The notes: generated by a model from the sequence alone, not told the origin. Counted from the first letter of the stretch, positions 27,432 through 36,346 are shown. The stretch: DNA of 64,000 nucleotides from Lysobacter alkalisoli (GCF_006547045.1 NZ_CP041242.1:3482001-3546000), one strand, 5' to 3'. Made by a program: numbers and translations.

Positions 27432-28697
27432 TCAGCGCGCCAATCCGGCCTGCTCGACGGCCTGCTGCTGGGCTTCCTGATCGCGCGTCGGCCCCAGGCG
27501 CTCGCGATGCGCTGCCACTTCAAGGTCCCACCCATGCCGCTGACGGGCCGGCTCAAGATTGCCCGCCAGCAGTTGGTCCAGGCGCGCCGTTGCTTCAGCC
27601 GCCGCGCTCGGCCGCAGCGGCGGACCGCCCATGTCCGCGCGTGGCAAGGAATCCGGCCACTTGAGTGGACCGTCCGAGTCGAACAGCCCCGACCCTTGTA
27701 CGCCTTGGCCAGGCCGTGCTCGTGCCGCCTCCAGCGCTTCGCGCGACGCCTGCTCGCGTGCTTCACGCGCCGCAGGTTCGCCGGCCTCGACCGGTCCGCG
27801 CAGCCAATCGACGCCGTCCTGCAGCAAGCCGCCCGGGCCGCGGGCCCCGCGGGTGATGCCGCGGCGAATGCCTTCTACGTCACCGCGGTAGTCCTCGATC
27901 ATCCGGCTGTGCTGGTCCGCCAACTGGCGCGTCTCTGGATCTCGCAGCGTCGATACATCGGGTCGGCCGTCGCCGTCCACGTTCAGGAAGTGGTGCATGC
28001 TGTGGGCATCAAACGACCGGCCCGCGGCGAGCAGCGGCATGTCCCGGACCAGTGCGTCCAGAATGCGGTTGTCGTGGTAACCGCTCGTGTGCAGACGTTT
28101 AATTTCGTCAGGCTGGGCGTATATCCGCACCTGCCCGTAATGCGGGCTTGCCGCGCTGACCGGGTCGGTGGCCATCACATGATTGAGCACCCTTTCCCCG
28201 CCTTCGGGAATGCGACGATCCAGGCTGGCCGCACCGTAGGCATTGAAGGTCTCGCCGCGCAGATCGAAGTGATGCGCCGAGATCTGTGCCAGCGTGCCGC
28301 CCAGCGAGTGGCCGGTGACGCTGACTTCGGGAGCCTGCCTTCCGGGCTGGAGACCTTCCCGCTGCGCATACTCCAAGGCCCTGCGTGTCAGTGCGATGGC
28401 GTCGTCGGCCTGGACGTTCTGGCGCGTCAGCACCATGCCCGCATCCGTCAGTCCATCACGAAGGGCCTCACGGTCGAACTCCGTACCCCGGTGGGCAACG
28501 ACGATCTCTCCCGTATCCACCCTCTGGTAGATCGTGCCCTGGTAGCCGTTGCGCGGATTGTCGACATGGTCGACAACTTTATAGCGTGTTCCCTCGATCT
28601 CGATGACCTCCCGCCGCGCAGCCAGCTGCGCCATGTCGCCCTGGCGGTCATAGGTGTGGTCGGCCAGATTCGCGTACTGCTGACTGTTGATCGTCAC
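27432..28697 (-). CDS. T4SS antibacterial effector: class 3-type lipase
   Basis: The 421-residue protein is an alpha/beta hydrolase with nucleophile elbow GHSLGG (Ser131), AHRGTE oxyanion-type segment near residue 70, and candidate acid and base in ATDPVS and HSMHHFLNV. No signal peptide is present. After residue ~290 comes a charged, helical linker and a C-terminal tail ARLDQLLAGNLEP...DQEAQQQAVEQ, related to the tails of the neighbouring effectors. It probably attacks membrane phospholipids of rival cells. The GTG start at 28697 overlaps the stop of the lipoprotein gene by 4 bp (GTGA), strong evidence that the two are an effector-immunity pair. About 240 bp are almost identical to the second lipase gene. 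Confidence 0.82.
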   Translation of the reverse strand: MTINSQQYANLADHTYDRQGDMAQLAARREVIEIEGTRYKVVDHVDNPRNGYQGTIYQRVDTGEIVVAHRGTEFDREALRDGLTDAGMVLTRQNVQADDAIALTRRALEYAQREGLQPGRQAPEVSVTGHSLGGTLAQISAHHFDLRGETFNAYGAASLDRRIPEGGERVLNHVMATDPVSAASPHYGQVRIYAQPDEIKRLHTSGYHDNRILDALVRDMPLLAAGRSFDAHSMHHFLNVDGDGRPDVSTLRDPETRQLADQHSRMIEDYRGDVEGIRRGITRGARGPGGLLQDGVDWLRGPVEAGEPAAREAREQASREALEAARARPGQGVQGSGLFDSDGPLKWPDSLPRADMGGPPLRPSAAAEATARLDQLLAGNLEPARQRHGWDLEVAAHRERLGPTRDQEAQQQAVEQAGLAR

Positions 28698-29347
28698 GGT
28701 GTCGCCTCCTTGGCGGTCAGACTGATGCTGAAGAATTCTTCCTGCTTATCGGCAGGAACCTGCGAGAGATCCCCCTGACCTGATGCAGGGAAGCTGTCAA
28801 AACCATCTTCGCGCGGATAACGGTTTTTCCAGTAGTAGAGTGTTTTCGCCTGCCCGGCCATCAGCTCATCCTGGAACAGGTCGGCCATGAACAGGGTTTC
28901 CTCCTCGGCTCCGGTGGCCTTCAGTTGCACCTGCACGTTCAGGAGCTTCCACCGGCAGACCCCACGATCGTAATAGTCCTCGTCGATCATGCCGTCGGTG
29001 AACACCGCGGCCGTGTACTCACCATCCGGCTGGCGCTCGAGCTCGAACGGAATCATGCGCACCGGCACCGGCGAGGTATGTCCACCCGGGTTCTCCTTCG
29101 GTGGCGGCAGGCATTCGGTGTTTTCGACGTTGAACTGCATCGTGCCGTGGATCCAGTCGAACTGGCCGGGCGCGTTGTCGATGCGCATCGTCAGACGATG
29201 CTTCTGTTGTGGGTCAGGATTCTCTCGGTATTCGGGTTTGGAGTTTTCGCTCATGGATGCACTGCATGCGGTTATGGAGAATAAAAGGGGGGCCGACAGC
29301 GCCACTGTCCATCGAGCCTTCGTCATGATTCTGTTGTTCGGCACCAT
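28694..29347 (-). CDS. Lipoprotein, probable immunity protein for lipase effector 1
   Basis: The mature protein follows a signal peptide ending SITAC. Its body (KPEYRENPDPQQKHRLTM, CLPPPKENPGGHTSPVPV, GMIDEDYYDRGVCRWKL, VQVQLKATG) is closely similar to the lipoprotein at 36343-37044, which precedes the second lipase. Each lipase thus has its own member of the same lipoprotein family, which fits a cognate inhibitor. The start is uncertain: ATG at 29347 has a GGTGG sequence before it, ATG at 29326 gives a shorter signal peptide. It is translationally coupled to the lipase gene. Confidence 0.72.
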   Translation of the reverse strand: MVPNNRIMTKARWTVALSAPLLFSITACSASMSENSKPEYRENPDPQQKHRLTMRIDNAPGQFDWIHGTMQFNVENTECLPPPKENPGGHTSPVPVRMIPFELERQPDGEYTAAVFTDGMIDEDYYDRGVCRWKLLNVQVQLKATGAEEETLFMADLFQDELMAGQAKTLYYWKNRYPREDGFDSFPASGQGDLSQVPADKQEEFFSISLTAKEATP

Positions 29348-29412
29348 TGCCACCGTGTCTAGATTGAGTGGAATCCAGGGCCAGCTCACGTGCTCCTGCC
29401 ATCCGGCGAGGA

Positions 29413-31110
29413 TCAACGTCCCTGTTCCGCTTGGATCGTCTGCTGCGCCTGTCGTTGTTCCAGCGCGGACTCCTGCTCGCGTACCGGGTCCGGGCAGGGG
29501 CGGCAGGCCGCCACTTCCTGGTCCCAGGCCTGCCGGGCGGCCGGGTCGACCTGGCCGGATGCCAGGCGATCCAGGCGGGACATGGCATCCTGGGCCGCTG
29601 GCGACCCCTGGCTCTGCGCCTGTTCCTGCCGTCGTTGCTGCTCAACGGCCTCCAGCGTGCGCGGGCCGGCGATACCGTCCACCTTCAGGCCGTGGTCACG
29701 CTGATAGGCACGTACGGCATGTTCGGTGTTTCCGCCGAAGTCGCCGTCCACCGCGAGTGGCTTGCCGTTGCGGCCGGTGTAGCCCAGCTCGTGCAGGCTT
29801 TGCTGCAGATCGCGGATGGGTTCACCTTTCTCGCCGCGACGGAGCAGGCCATCAGCCATGGAGGCATGGTTGCCCGTCGCCGGGAGCGTTGGTGCGGCCC
29901 GGTTCTGGCCCTGCACCTGCGAGCGGTCGTGCAGCAACTCCCTTGCCTGCGCCAACGGGTCGGTTGCGTACAGCTTGACGCCCCTTGCCTGCTTGCCCTC
30001 AAGGTAGTCGTCCAGCCGGGACAGTTCCACGCCCTCGCCGCCACGAGACTGGCTCACCATCAACTCATTCGTGGCCGGATCACGCACGACCATCACGATA
30101 TGGTCGATGCCCTTGTAGCGCCCCCGGTCCCAGGACTTGGGGCCGTTGTCCTCGCCAATGATCATGCCCTCCTTGAGGGCATCACGGGTGATTTCGCCAC
30201 CTTCAAGCAGGACACCCGAACGCGCCTGGGCCTTCTGCACGATGGCGGCGGCGGAGTCCCACTCGGGCTTGAAGCGGTCTTCCCGCGCGAACACCGAATG
30301 GCCGGCCTTGGCATTGATCTCGTCCATCGTGGCGTTCTGCAGGGTCACGACCCAACCCGAGCAGTCGACCTTGCCACTGGCGGGATCCTTGACCCCGAAT
30401 CCGTACTTCACATCGTCGTGCTTGATGCTCAGGGCGTGTGCGGCTTCCAGCGCGATTCCGGCACTTGCGACCGGCGCCAAACCAGGAGCAGGCTCCGACG
30501 GCACCCGGGCAACGGGCTCGATGCCTTTTTCCGCTATCCGTACCCGATCGAACTTCTCCCCCCAGTACTCGACGAACGTGGCCGCCAACTCGCGGTCGGA
30601 CAGTTGGCGGAAGTCCGCATGGCTGTGCCCGGTGATGGCCTCGATATCGCGGGAGCTGACGTTGTTCAGGAGATTGGCGCGGGTGCTTTCCAGGCTGAAC
30701 TGTCCCGTGGCGATCGCTGTCTGCAGGGAGCGATAACCGCCCGCACCCTGCTGGTGCGCCAGATACATGTCCAGGCCATCCGGCTCGGGCTTGCCCGAAA
30801 GGTATGGCCGCCCATCGCGTTGGTGGCGGTTGACCAGCTGGTCGCGGTTGTCCAGGTACAGCTGTGCAGCCGCCTGGGTGTTCGCGACGGCATCGAACTC
30901 GCGGCCACGGATGCCGTATGCCTCGGCCGTGCCCGGCACGAACTGGAACAGGCCCTTCGCACCGCCGGGGCCACGTGAGGCATGCTCATCGAACTGGCCA
31001 CCGGTCTCGATATAGGCGAATCGCAGGAAGTCGTCGCGCGGGATGCCCCGTGCATTGGCTTCGCGCTCGATGATGTCCAGGACTTCCTCGCGGGTGTAAT
31101 CACGCGCCAT
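29413..31110 (-). CDS. T4SS antibacterial effector: lytic transglycosylase + NlpC/P60 + peptidoglycan-binding domain
   Basis: The 565-residue protein combines two peptidoglycan-cleaving domains. Residues ~1-150 are an SLT-like transglycosylase with Glu35 in FAYIETGGQF and GAKGLFQFVPGTAEAYG. Residues ~225-400 look like an NlpC/P60 cysteine peptidase: Cys250 in KVDCSGWVV and His337 in GIDHIVMVV. Residues ~425-500 are a PG_binding_1 domain, and ~517-565 form the shared tail LDRLASGQVDPAARQAW...DPVREQE. There is no signal peptide. It could cut both glycan strands and stem peptides in the target periplasm. Its likely immunity gene lies 102 bp upstream on the same strand. The NlpC assignment is less certain than the SLT one. 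Confidence 0.78.
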   Translation of the reverse strand: MARDYTREEVLDIIEREANARGIPRDDFLRFAYIETGGQFDEHASRGPGGAKGLFQFVPGTAEAYGIRGREFDAVANTQAAAQLYLDNRDQLVNRHQRDGRPYLSGKPEPDGLDMYLAHQQGAGGYRSLQTAIATGQFSLESTRANLLNNVSSRDIEAITGHSHADFRQLSDRELAATFVEYWGEKFDRVRIAEKGIEPVARVPSEPAPGLAPVASAGIALEAAHALSIKHDDVKYGFGVKDPASGKVDCSGWVVTLQNATMDEINAKAGHSVFAREDRFKPEWDSAAAIVQKAQARSGVLLEGGEITRDALKEGMIIGEDNGPKSWDRGRYKGIDHIVMVVRDPATNELMVSQSRGGEGVELSRLDDYLEGKQARGVKLYATDPLAQARELLHDRSQVQGQNRAAPTLPATGNHASMADGLLRRGEKGEPIRDLQQSLHELGYTGRNGKPLAVDGDFGGNTEHAVRAYQRDHGLKVDGIAGPRTLEAVEQQRRQEQAQSQGSPAAQDAMSRLDRLASGQVDPAARQAWDQEVAACRPCPDPVREQESALEQRQAQQTIQAEQGR

Positions 31111-31212
31111 TTGATGCTCCTTGAGATTGTTGAGGTGCGGCTCTGCCGCATTGCGTCAACCGGGCGAATCCTTTCGCCTTGAGCTCTCGGTCAACCGGGT
31201 AAAGCAGAAGTA

Positions 31213-32163
31213 CTACAGATCGTCTGTCAGGTATTTCCGGTTCGCGGCGTCGAAGCTGTACTCGAGGACATCGGACGAGCCCAGAGTCCGCGTCTGCCCG
31301 GGGCCATCGACGACGGTGCCATTGCGCTCCACCCGGAGCATCGGCATCGGACTGTCATCCTGCGGGACGAATTGCAGCGTGCCCGAGCTGTTCGCGCACG
31401 CCAGCCTGCCCGCGTCCTGGTCACACGAAGCGCTGTTGTCCTCGCCGATATAGACATTGCCCACGTAGGTCCAGTGATGCTCGTCGATCGGCACCTCTTT
31501 AGCCGGATTGAACACGAACAGGTCGAATGACTCGATGCGGACGCCCGACTGCAGCGATGAGGTTGGGACGGCAAGCAGCAGACGCCCCTCCCGGGTGCGG
31601 AACTCCTGTGCCTTGCGTCCGGGATCGACCTCGTTGCCCTTGTCATGGGCGCCGAACCTGCCGATGTACGGCTCCGCACCGACAAGGCTCCAAGGGGTTT
31701 CGCTTCCTTCGTCCGTCAGCAGGAACGTGGCGTTCGACAGGTCGACCTGATCATCCGGCCCCGGGACGTGCTCGCCATCGGCAGGAAAGCGCTCCTGGGT
31801 GGCGTAGGCGAATCCGGTGAAGTAGCGCTTGCCATCCAGTTCGAATGAGTGGCCGTACCAGTATGTCGCCCACGCACCGTTCGCAATCTCGTAGGAGACG
31901 GCCCCATCGCCGTCCTTCTGGTAGATGAAGTACAGCACTCCATCCGGTGCCGGCGGCTTGATTGCGATGGCTCCGGTGTCGTTTTTTGCGTCCATGGTTA
32001 CAGCGTCCTGAGTGTTTGATGCATTGTCCGCAATCTCGCTTGACACCATGCGATTGTCCTCTGGGGATCCACCGGTATCACAGCCCGCAAGCAAAGCCGC
32101 CGCTGCAAGAAGCGGCGCCGCGACAGAAGAAAACCCGGACATCCCCAAGTATCGGTTCATCAT
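31213..32163 (-). CDS. Lipoprotein, probable immunity protein for transglycosylase/NlpC effector
   Basis: About 316 residues. The N-terminus MMNRYLGMSGFSSVAAPLLAAAALLAGC is a lipoprotein signal with lipobox LAGC. The mature part has no family I recognise; it is rich in aromatic and acidic residues (YWYGHSFELDGKRYFTG, GEHVPGPDDQVDLSN) and has a cysteine pair in SCDQDAGRLAC. Genomic order (lipoprotein, then effector, same strand) repeats the arrangement of the other pairs. The start at 32163 was chosen because the longer frame upstream overlaps the preceding effector and has no signal-like sequence. Confidence 0.68.
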   Translation of the reverse strand: MMNRYLGMSGFSSVAAPLLAAAALLAGCDTGGSPEDNRMVSSEIADNASNTQDAVTMDAKNDTGAIAIKPPAPDGVLYFIYQKDGDGAVSYEIANGAWATYWYGHSFELDGKRYFTGFAYATQERFPADGEHVPGPDDQVDLSNATFLLTDEGSETPWSLVGAEPYIGRFGAHDKGNEVDPGRKAQEFRTREGRLLLAVPTSSLQSGVRIESFDLFVFNPAKEVPIDEHHWTYVGNVYIGEDNSASCDQDAGRLACANSSGTLQFVPQDDSPMPMLRVERNGTVVDGPGQTRTLGSSDVLEYSFDAANRKYLTDDL

Positions 32164-32209
32164 TCCATGCTCACATGTCGACCTGGAAGAACGGCCCATG
32201 CCAGCGGCC

Positions 32210-33289
32210 TCAGCGTGCCAACCCGGCCTGCTCGGCCGCCTGCTCCTGAGCCCGCTGCTGCAGGGACTCCTGCTCGCGCACCGGATCCGGGCACGGTCGG
32301 CAAGCGGCCACGTGCTGGTTCCAGGCCTGCTGGGCACTCGGGTCGATCTGGCCGGACGTCAGTCGATCCAGGCGGGATATGGCCTCCTGGACTTCCGGCG
32401 ATGCCTGCGTCTGCTCCTGCCGCTGTTGTTCGATGGACTCGAGTGTGCGCGGACCGGCGATACCGTCCACTTTCAAGCCATGTTCGCGCTGATAGGCACG
32501 TACGGCGTGCCCGGTATTCGCTCCGAAATCGCCATCCAGTGACAGCGGCTTGCCGTCGCGGCCGGTGTAGCCCAGCTCGTGCAGGCTTTGCTGCAACTCG
32601 CGGATGGGATCGCCTTTCTCGCCGTGACGGAGCAGGCCGTCGGCCAGTGGATCGGTCCTGGCCGCGGACGGCCTCGCCTGTGTCCGCTGCTCCGGATCGA
32701 TCGCCGTTGCCACTCGCCAGGCCTCATCGGAAGACAAGCCACGATCGATTGCAGCCGCATACCCGGCGCGCATCTGGGTGAGCGCGGCTTCACTCTGTTC
32801 AAGGCTGATGTGCGCGCGATTGGCGCCACCGTAGTAACTGCGGCCCTCCTTGTAAGGATCGCCAAAGCTGGCCCACTCACGGGCAAGTCCATGCTGCGCC
32901 TGCTCAAGGGTCACCCCCGGCTTGCCTTCGATGTAATCACGGACACCGGGCTGTTTCTGCCGCAGCAGGTAATCCGTGAAGATCCGGTCCTGCAGTTCGG
33001 GGGTGAATGCTTCATCGCGGTCCAGCCCCAATCGGGCGACGGCGGCATCCATGGTGCCGGGGATGATCTGATACTTGCCGACGGCGAACAGCCGGTCGGG
33101 ATCCCGGCGCGGCAGATGCTGCAGGTCCTGGACTTCGCCCAGCGTGAAGCTGGAAAAGTCCATCGGCGCGCCGCCCGCGCGGATGCGCTCATTGCCAGCG
33201 GCATCCGTGTACGTGCCACGGTTGTAGGCGTTGTAGCCGGCGGCGCCCGATTCGCCGCGATACATCAGGTCATGGATCGGATTGGCCAT
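32210..33289 (-). CDS. T4SS antibacterial effector: muramidase-like domain + peptidoglycan-binding domain
   Basis: A 359-residue protein without signal peptide. The first ~190 residues begin ANPIHDLMYRGESGAAGYNAYNRG and contain GKYQIIPGTMDAAV and REWASFGDPY, a lysozyme-like pattern with Glu13 as a candidate catalytic acid. A PG_binding_1 domain (LQQSLHELGYTGR, DGDFGANTGHAVRAYQ) follows at ~220-290, then the tail ISRLDRLTSGQIDPSAQQAW...DPVREQES. GGAG precedes the ATG at 33289. The likely immunity lipoprotein starts at 34078 on the same strand. The hydrolase class is inferred from pattern only. Confidence 0.75.
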   Translation of the reverse strand: MANPIHDLMYRGESGAAGYNAYNRGTYTDAAGNERIRAGGAPMDFSSFTLGEVQDLQHLPRRDPDRLFAVGKYQIIPGTMDAAVARLGLDRDEAFTPELQDRIFTDYLLRQKQPGVRDYIEGKPGVTLEQAQHGLAREWASFGDPYKEGRSYYGGANRAHISLEQSEAALTQMRAGYAAAIDRGLSSDEAWRVATAIDPEQRTQARPSAARTDPLADGLLRHGEKGDPIRELQQSLHELGYTGRDGKPLSLDGDFGANTGHAVRAYQREHGLKVDGIAGPRTLESIEQQRQEQTQASPEVQEAISRLDRLTSGQIDPSAQQAWNQHVAACRPCPDPVREQESLQQRAQEQAAEQAGLAR

Positions 33290-33511
33290 GGTGAAACTCC
33301 ATTTCGTGTCAAGGTCGGTTGAAAAATGACTCGAAGCGTCTCGTCCATAAGTCGTCCTTCGGTCATGACAAGCCGGCTGTCTGGCTTGCACTTGCAGACC
33401 GGCCCTTGCATACCGGCCTGCATCCGGCGCGTCACTGCGCCGCGGATGAACGGATCAACTCGTTCGCCCCTCCCACGGCCACCGATCAATGGCAGCCACG
33501 GGAGCCTCATT

Positions 33512-34078
33512 CTACCTGTCTTTCGATTCGACGAACTCCCAGCCTGAAACCTGAAGCCCGGCATCCTCCCCTGTCTCGCTCCAGTACTCCACTTCGCCAT
33601 ACCCTGTTGCTTCAAGAATAGAGGCGCTTTCCGGATGGTGGAACCGTACCAGACAGCGGGCATCGCCACTGCAGGCGTCCAATTCCGGCAGTTCGTCACA
33701 GATCCTGCACGCAATCAACCGGGGGTTACTGGCGCAAAAGTCGTCGGCATCCGCACCTGCCAGGTTGGCCCTGCACCCGGGATTGACGACCGGCTTCCAA
33801 CCCTTGCCCAGAACCAGTCTCCGGAAATCGCCATAGGCCATGCCCGGCTTGAACTGGGCAGCGAGGTCTGTGGCAGGGTCGGGCTTTTCGGACGCAGGGG
33901 GGCGATCGCCCATGGTGGACTCCTTGGCTTGAATGCCTGACAGGTCTTGTACTTGCGCTTGCGAGTCAGGCGCCTGTGATGTGTCGCACGCGGCTAGTAA
34001 TGTCGCCTGAAACAGTAGCGCCACTGTGAGAGCGAGCCGTTGCAGTAGATGTCGGACTGGCTTCTTCTGTTGCTTCAT
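33512..34078 (-). CDS. Lipoprotein, probable immunity protein for muramidase-like effector
   Basis: About 188 residues with signal peptide MKQQKKPVRHLLQRLALTVA...LLAAC. The mature part contains six cysteines (PGCRAN, DDFCAS, IACRICDELPELDACSGDARC), suggesting disulfides in the periplasm. AGGACA precedes the ATG at 34078 with the same spacing as in the lipoproteins at 27243 and 37044. It is 222 bp upstream of the muramidase-like effector on the same strand. No family recognised; immunity role inferred from position. Confidence 0.68.
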   Translation of the reverse strand: MKQQKKPVRHLLQRLALTVALLFQATLLAACDTSQAPDSQAQVQDLSGIQAKESTMGDRPPASEKPDPATDLAAQFKPGMAYGDFRRLVLGKGWKPVVNPGCRANLAGADADDFCASNPRLIACRICDELPELDACSGDARCLVRFHHPESASILEATGYGEVEYWSETGEDAGLQVSGWEFVESKDR

Positions 34079-34243
34079 TTCGTGTCCTGCATGTTCCACG
34101 AATCAGTGGGCGGCCCACTCTGACCTCTATTCTGAGAATTCATGAAAGCGCAAGGCAAGATCATGGGCGACAACATCCGAATCAAGCGGATGACCCATTT
34201 GGGCCATCCACCTGAACGAAGATATGGCATGCCTATCAGGGAG

Positions 34244-34594
34244 TTAATTACACTTCCCGGCAGCTCTCAGCAGATCGTTGCAATTTCCACTTGATTCAGA
34301 AGCTGACTGACTCGCCGCTCCTTTCTGGCTGCAGATGGCATCGGAGACAAGACGCCCGGTTACAGAAACCGTTCCCGTGACGTAGCACACATAGTTCTTC
34401 CCCGAGCTGGTCCGGACCTCATAATCCGTCCGCACACCGGAATCCACTCTGTTCGAAATAGTGAACTGATCTGGCGACAGCCCAAGTGAAGACGCTGTTC
34501 TTTGCGTAAGCGAATCTTCAGTCACAGCCATTGATGCACATCCGGCAAGCGCAAGGCAGACCGAAGAAAGGACGATGATCTTCATGTTGCTCAT
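34244..34594 (-). CDS. Small orphan lipoprotein
   Basis: A ~116-residue lipoprotein with signal peptide MSNMKIIVLSSVCLALAGC. The mature part is Ser/Thr-rich with SGKNYVCYVTGTVSVTG and two C-terminal cysteines in NCNDLLRAAGKCN. AGGAAAATG lies before the ATG at 34594; ATGs at 34600 and 34585 are alternatives. No effector gene follows it directly; instead the relic of an effector tail lies upstream at ~34725-34776. It may be an orphan immunity gene left after loss of its effector. Not a recognised family. Confidence 0.6.
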   Translation of the reverse strand: MSNMKIIVLSSVCLALAGCASMAVTEDSLTQRTASSLGLSPDQFTISNRVDSGVRTDYEVRTSSGKNYVCYVTGTVSVTGRLVSDAICSQKGAASQSASESSGNCNDLLRAAGKCN

Positions 34595-34724
34595 ATACAT
34601 TTTCCTTGTTTAGAGATGACGCTAGTCCATAAAGAATTGTCACACTAACGAATTGGGAGTGATGCGCCCCAAGCAGTTCATACTGAATGTATTCCCCCGA
34701 TGCAAGCAGAGACAGCTCCGTCCG

Positions 34725-34776
34725 ATTGCGCGATTACGTGCTGATCCCAAGCCTGCTGCGCGGCCGGAACGATCTG
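34725..34776 (-). pseudogene. Relic of an effector C-terminal tail
   Basis: The minus strand reads QIVPAAQQAWDQHVIAQSD in a frame without a start. This matches GQIDPAAQQAWNRDVAA and GQIDPSAQQAWNQHVAA of the effectors at 25390 and 32210. It is joined directly to a virB6 fragment in a different frame, so it is a recombination scar and not a gene. Confidence 0.65.
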
Positions 34777-34997
34777 GCAGGTGAGGGGCTGGTCATCATC
34801 TGCATCAGCGGCTCGCGCATCTGACCGGTCAATACCCGGTAGCCCTGCACCATCACCCACAGCGTCAGCAATACCAGCGCGACAAACTGCACCAGCTGTA
34901 TCACGCGGCCGATCACGCCATCGCCGAACATGCGAATGTCATGGGCCAGGCGGTCCAGCACGTAACGGACACCGCCTGGTTTCGAATGCTCGCTCAC
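34734..34997 (-). pseudogene. virB6 fragment (5' part)
   Basis: From a GTG at 34997 behind GGGAGAG the frame reads VSEHSKPGGVRYVLDRLAHDIRMFGDGVIGRVIQLVQFVALVLLTLWVMVQGYRVLTGQMREPLMQMM, similar to residues ~30-90 of the intact VirB6, then runs into the effector-tail relic out of frame and stops. It retains one or two membrane spans. A truncated membrane peptide could still be made, but the gene is a fragment. Confidence 0.72.
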
Positions 34998-35074
34998 CTT
35001 GACTCTCCCCACCTGCATGGCGGCGAGGGGAGGTTTAAGGTGGATGGTGGCGTCCATGCCCGTCATGGATGGCC

Positions 35075-36346
35075 TCAGCGCGCCAGTCCGGCCTGCTCGG
35101 ACTGCTGTGCCTGAAGCACTTCCTGTTCGCGCACCGGCTCCATGCGCTGGCGGTGCATGGCCACATCGCGGTCCCAGGCTTCGCGTGCAGCCGGGTCGAA
35201 TTCACCTGCCAGCAGACGATCCAGGCGTGCCGTCGCTTCAGCTGCGGCACTCGGCCGCAGCGGCGGACCGCCCATGTCCGTGCGTGGCAGAGACTCCGGC
35301 CACTTGAGTGGACCGTCCGAATCGAACAGCCCCGAACCTTGTACGCCTTGGCCAGGCCGTGCTCGTGCCGCCTCCCGCGCTTCGCGCGACGCCTGCTCGC
35401 GTGCTTCACGCGCCGCAGGTTCGCCGGCCTCGACCGGTCCGCGCAGCCAATCGACGCCGTCCTGCAGCAAGCCGCCCGGGCCGCGGGCCCCGCGGGTGAT
35501 GCCGCGGCGAATGCCTTCTACGTCACCGCGGTAGTCCTCGATCATCCGGCTGTGCTGGTCCGCCAAACGGCGGGCTTCCGGATTGCGCAGGATGGACACA
35601 TCGGGCCGGCCTTCGCCGTCCACGTCCAGGAAATGGTGCATGTTGTGGCTGCCGAACGAGCGCATGGCCGCCGCTATCGGCATGTCCCCGACCAACGCAT
35701 CCACGAATCGGTTGTCGTGGTAACCCGATTGATGCAGCCGGGTGACTTCCTCGGGCAGGGCGTAGTGGCGGACCTGGCCGTAATGCGGGCTGCCCGAGCT
35801 GACCACGTCGGTCGCCATGACATGGTTGAGCACCTTGTCTCCGCCTTCGGGGATGCGAAGGTTCAGGCTCACTGCGCCGTAGGCGTTGAAGGTCTCGCCG
35901 CGCAGGTCGAAGTGGTGGGCGGTGACCTGGGCCAACGTGCCGCCCAGTGAGTGACCGGTGACGGAGACTTCGGGGGCTTGGCCGTACTGCGCAACGAACT
36001 CCGGATTGTTTGCATATTCCTTTGCACGCCTGGTCAACGCGATAGCATCGTCAACCTGCAGGTTATTGCGCGTCAGCACCATGCCGGCATCGGCAGCGAT
36101 GATGTCTTTCACGAAGTCACGGTCGGGCTCGGTGCCGCGATGCGCCACTACGATGGCACCGGAATCCACCTGCTGGTAGATCGTGCCTTGGTAGCCGGTG
36201 CGCGGGTTGTCAAGGTGATCGACGACCTTGTAGGTCACGCCGCCGATCTCGACTTCCTCTTTTGCACTTGCGAGCTGCGCCAGATTCCCGTCACGGTCGT
36301 AGCAGTGATCTGCCAGGTCGGCGTACTGTTGGCTGGTCGGTTTCAT
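35075..36346 (-). CDS. T4SS antibacterial effector: class 3-type lipase 2
   Basis: A 423-residue paralogue of the lipase at 27432-28697 with GHSLGG (Ser133), AHRGTEPDRD and the same domain order, ending in the tail ARLDRLLAGEFDPAAREAW...VREQEVLQAQQ. No signal peptide. Near-identity at DNA level with the first lipase is confined to about 240 bp (around 35300-35545), corresponding to the linker after the catalytic domain, while the catalytic parts differ more. The start overlaps the upstream lipoprotein stop by 4 bp. It is expected to be a phospholipase delivered to competitors. Confidence 0.82.
   Translation of the reverse strand: MKPTSQQYADLADHCYDRDGNLAQLASAKEEVEIGGVTYKVVDHLDNPRTGYQGTIYQQVDSGAIVVAHRGTEPDRDFVKDIIAADAGMVLTRNNLQVDDAIALTRRAKEYANNPEFVAQYGQAPEVSVTGHSLGGTLAQVTAHHFDLRGETFNAYGAVSLNLRIPEGGDKVLNHVMATDVVSSGSPHYGQVRHYALPEEVTRLHQSGYHDNRFVDALVGDMPIAAAMRSFGSHNMHHFLDVDGEGRPDVSILRNPEARRLADQHSRMIEDYRGDVEGIRRGITRGARGPGGLLQDGVDWLRGPVEAGEPAAREAREQASREAREAARARPGQGVQGSGLFDSDGPLKWPESLPRTDMGGPPLRPSAAAEATARLDRLLAGEFDPAAREAWDRDVAMHRQRMEPVREQEVLQAQQSEQAGLAR

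Noticed and set aside
27350-27766. Frame of ~138 residues antiparallel/offset to the first lipase gene, ending in VYYSACT
   Set aside because: It runs through the lipase gene in another frame; only its last ~22 codons are a real relic of a DUF4189 gene, so it is not annotated as a gene.
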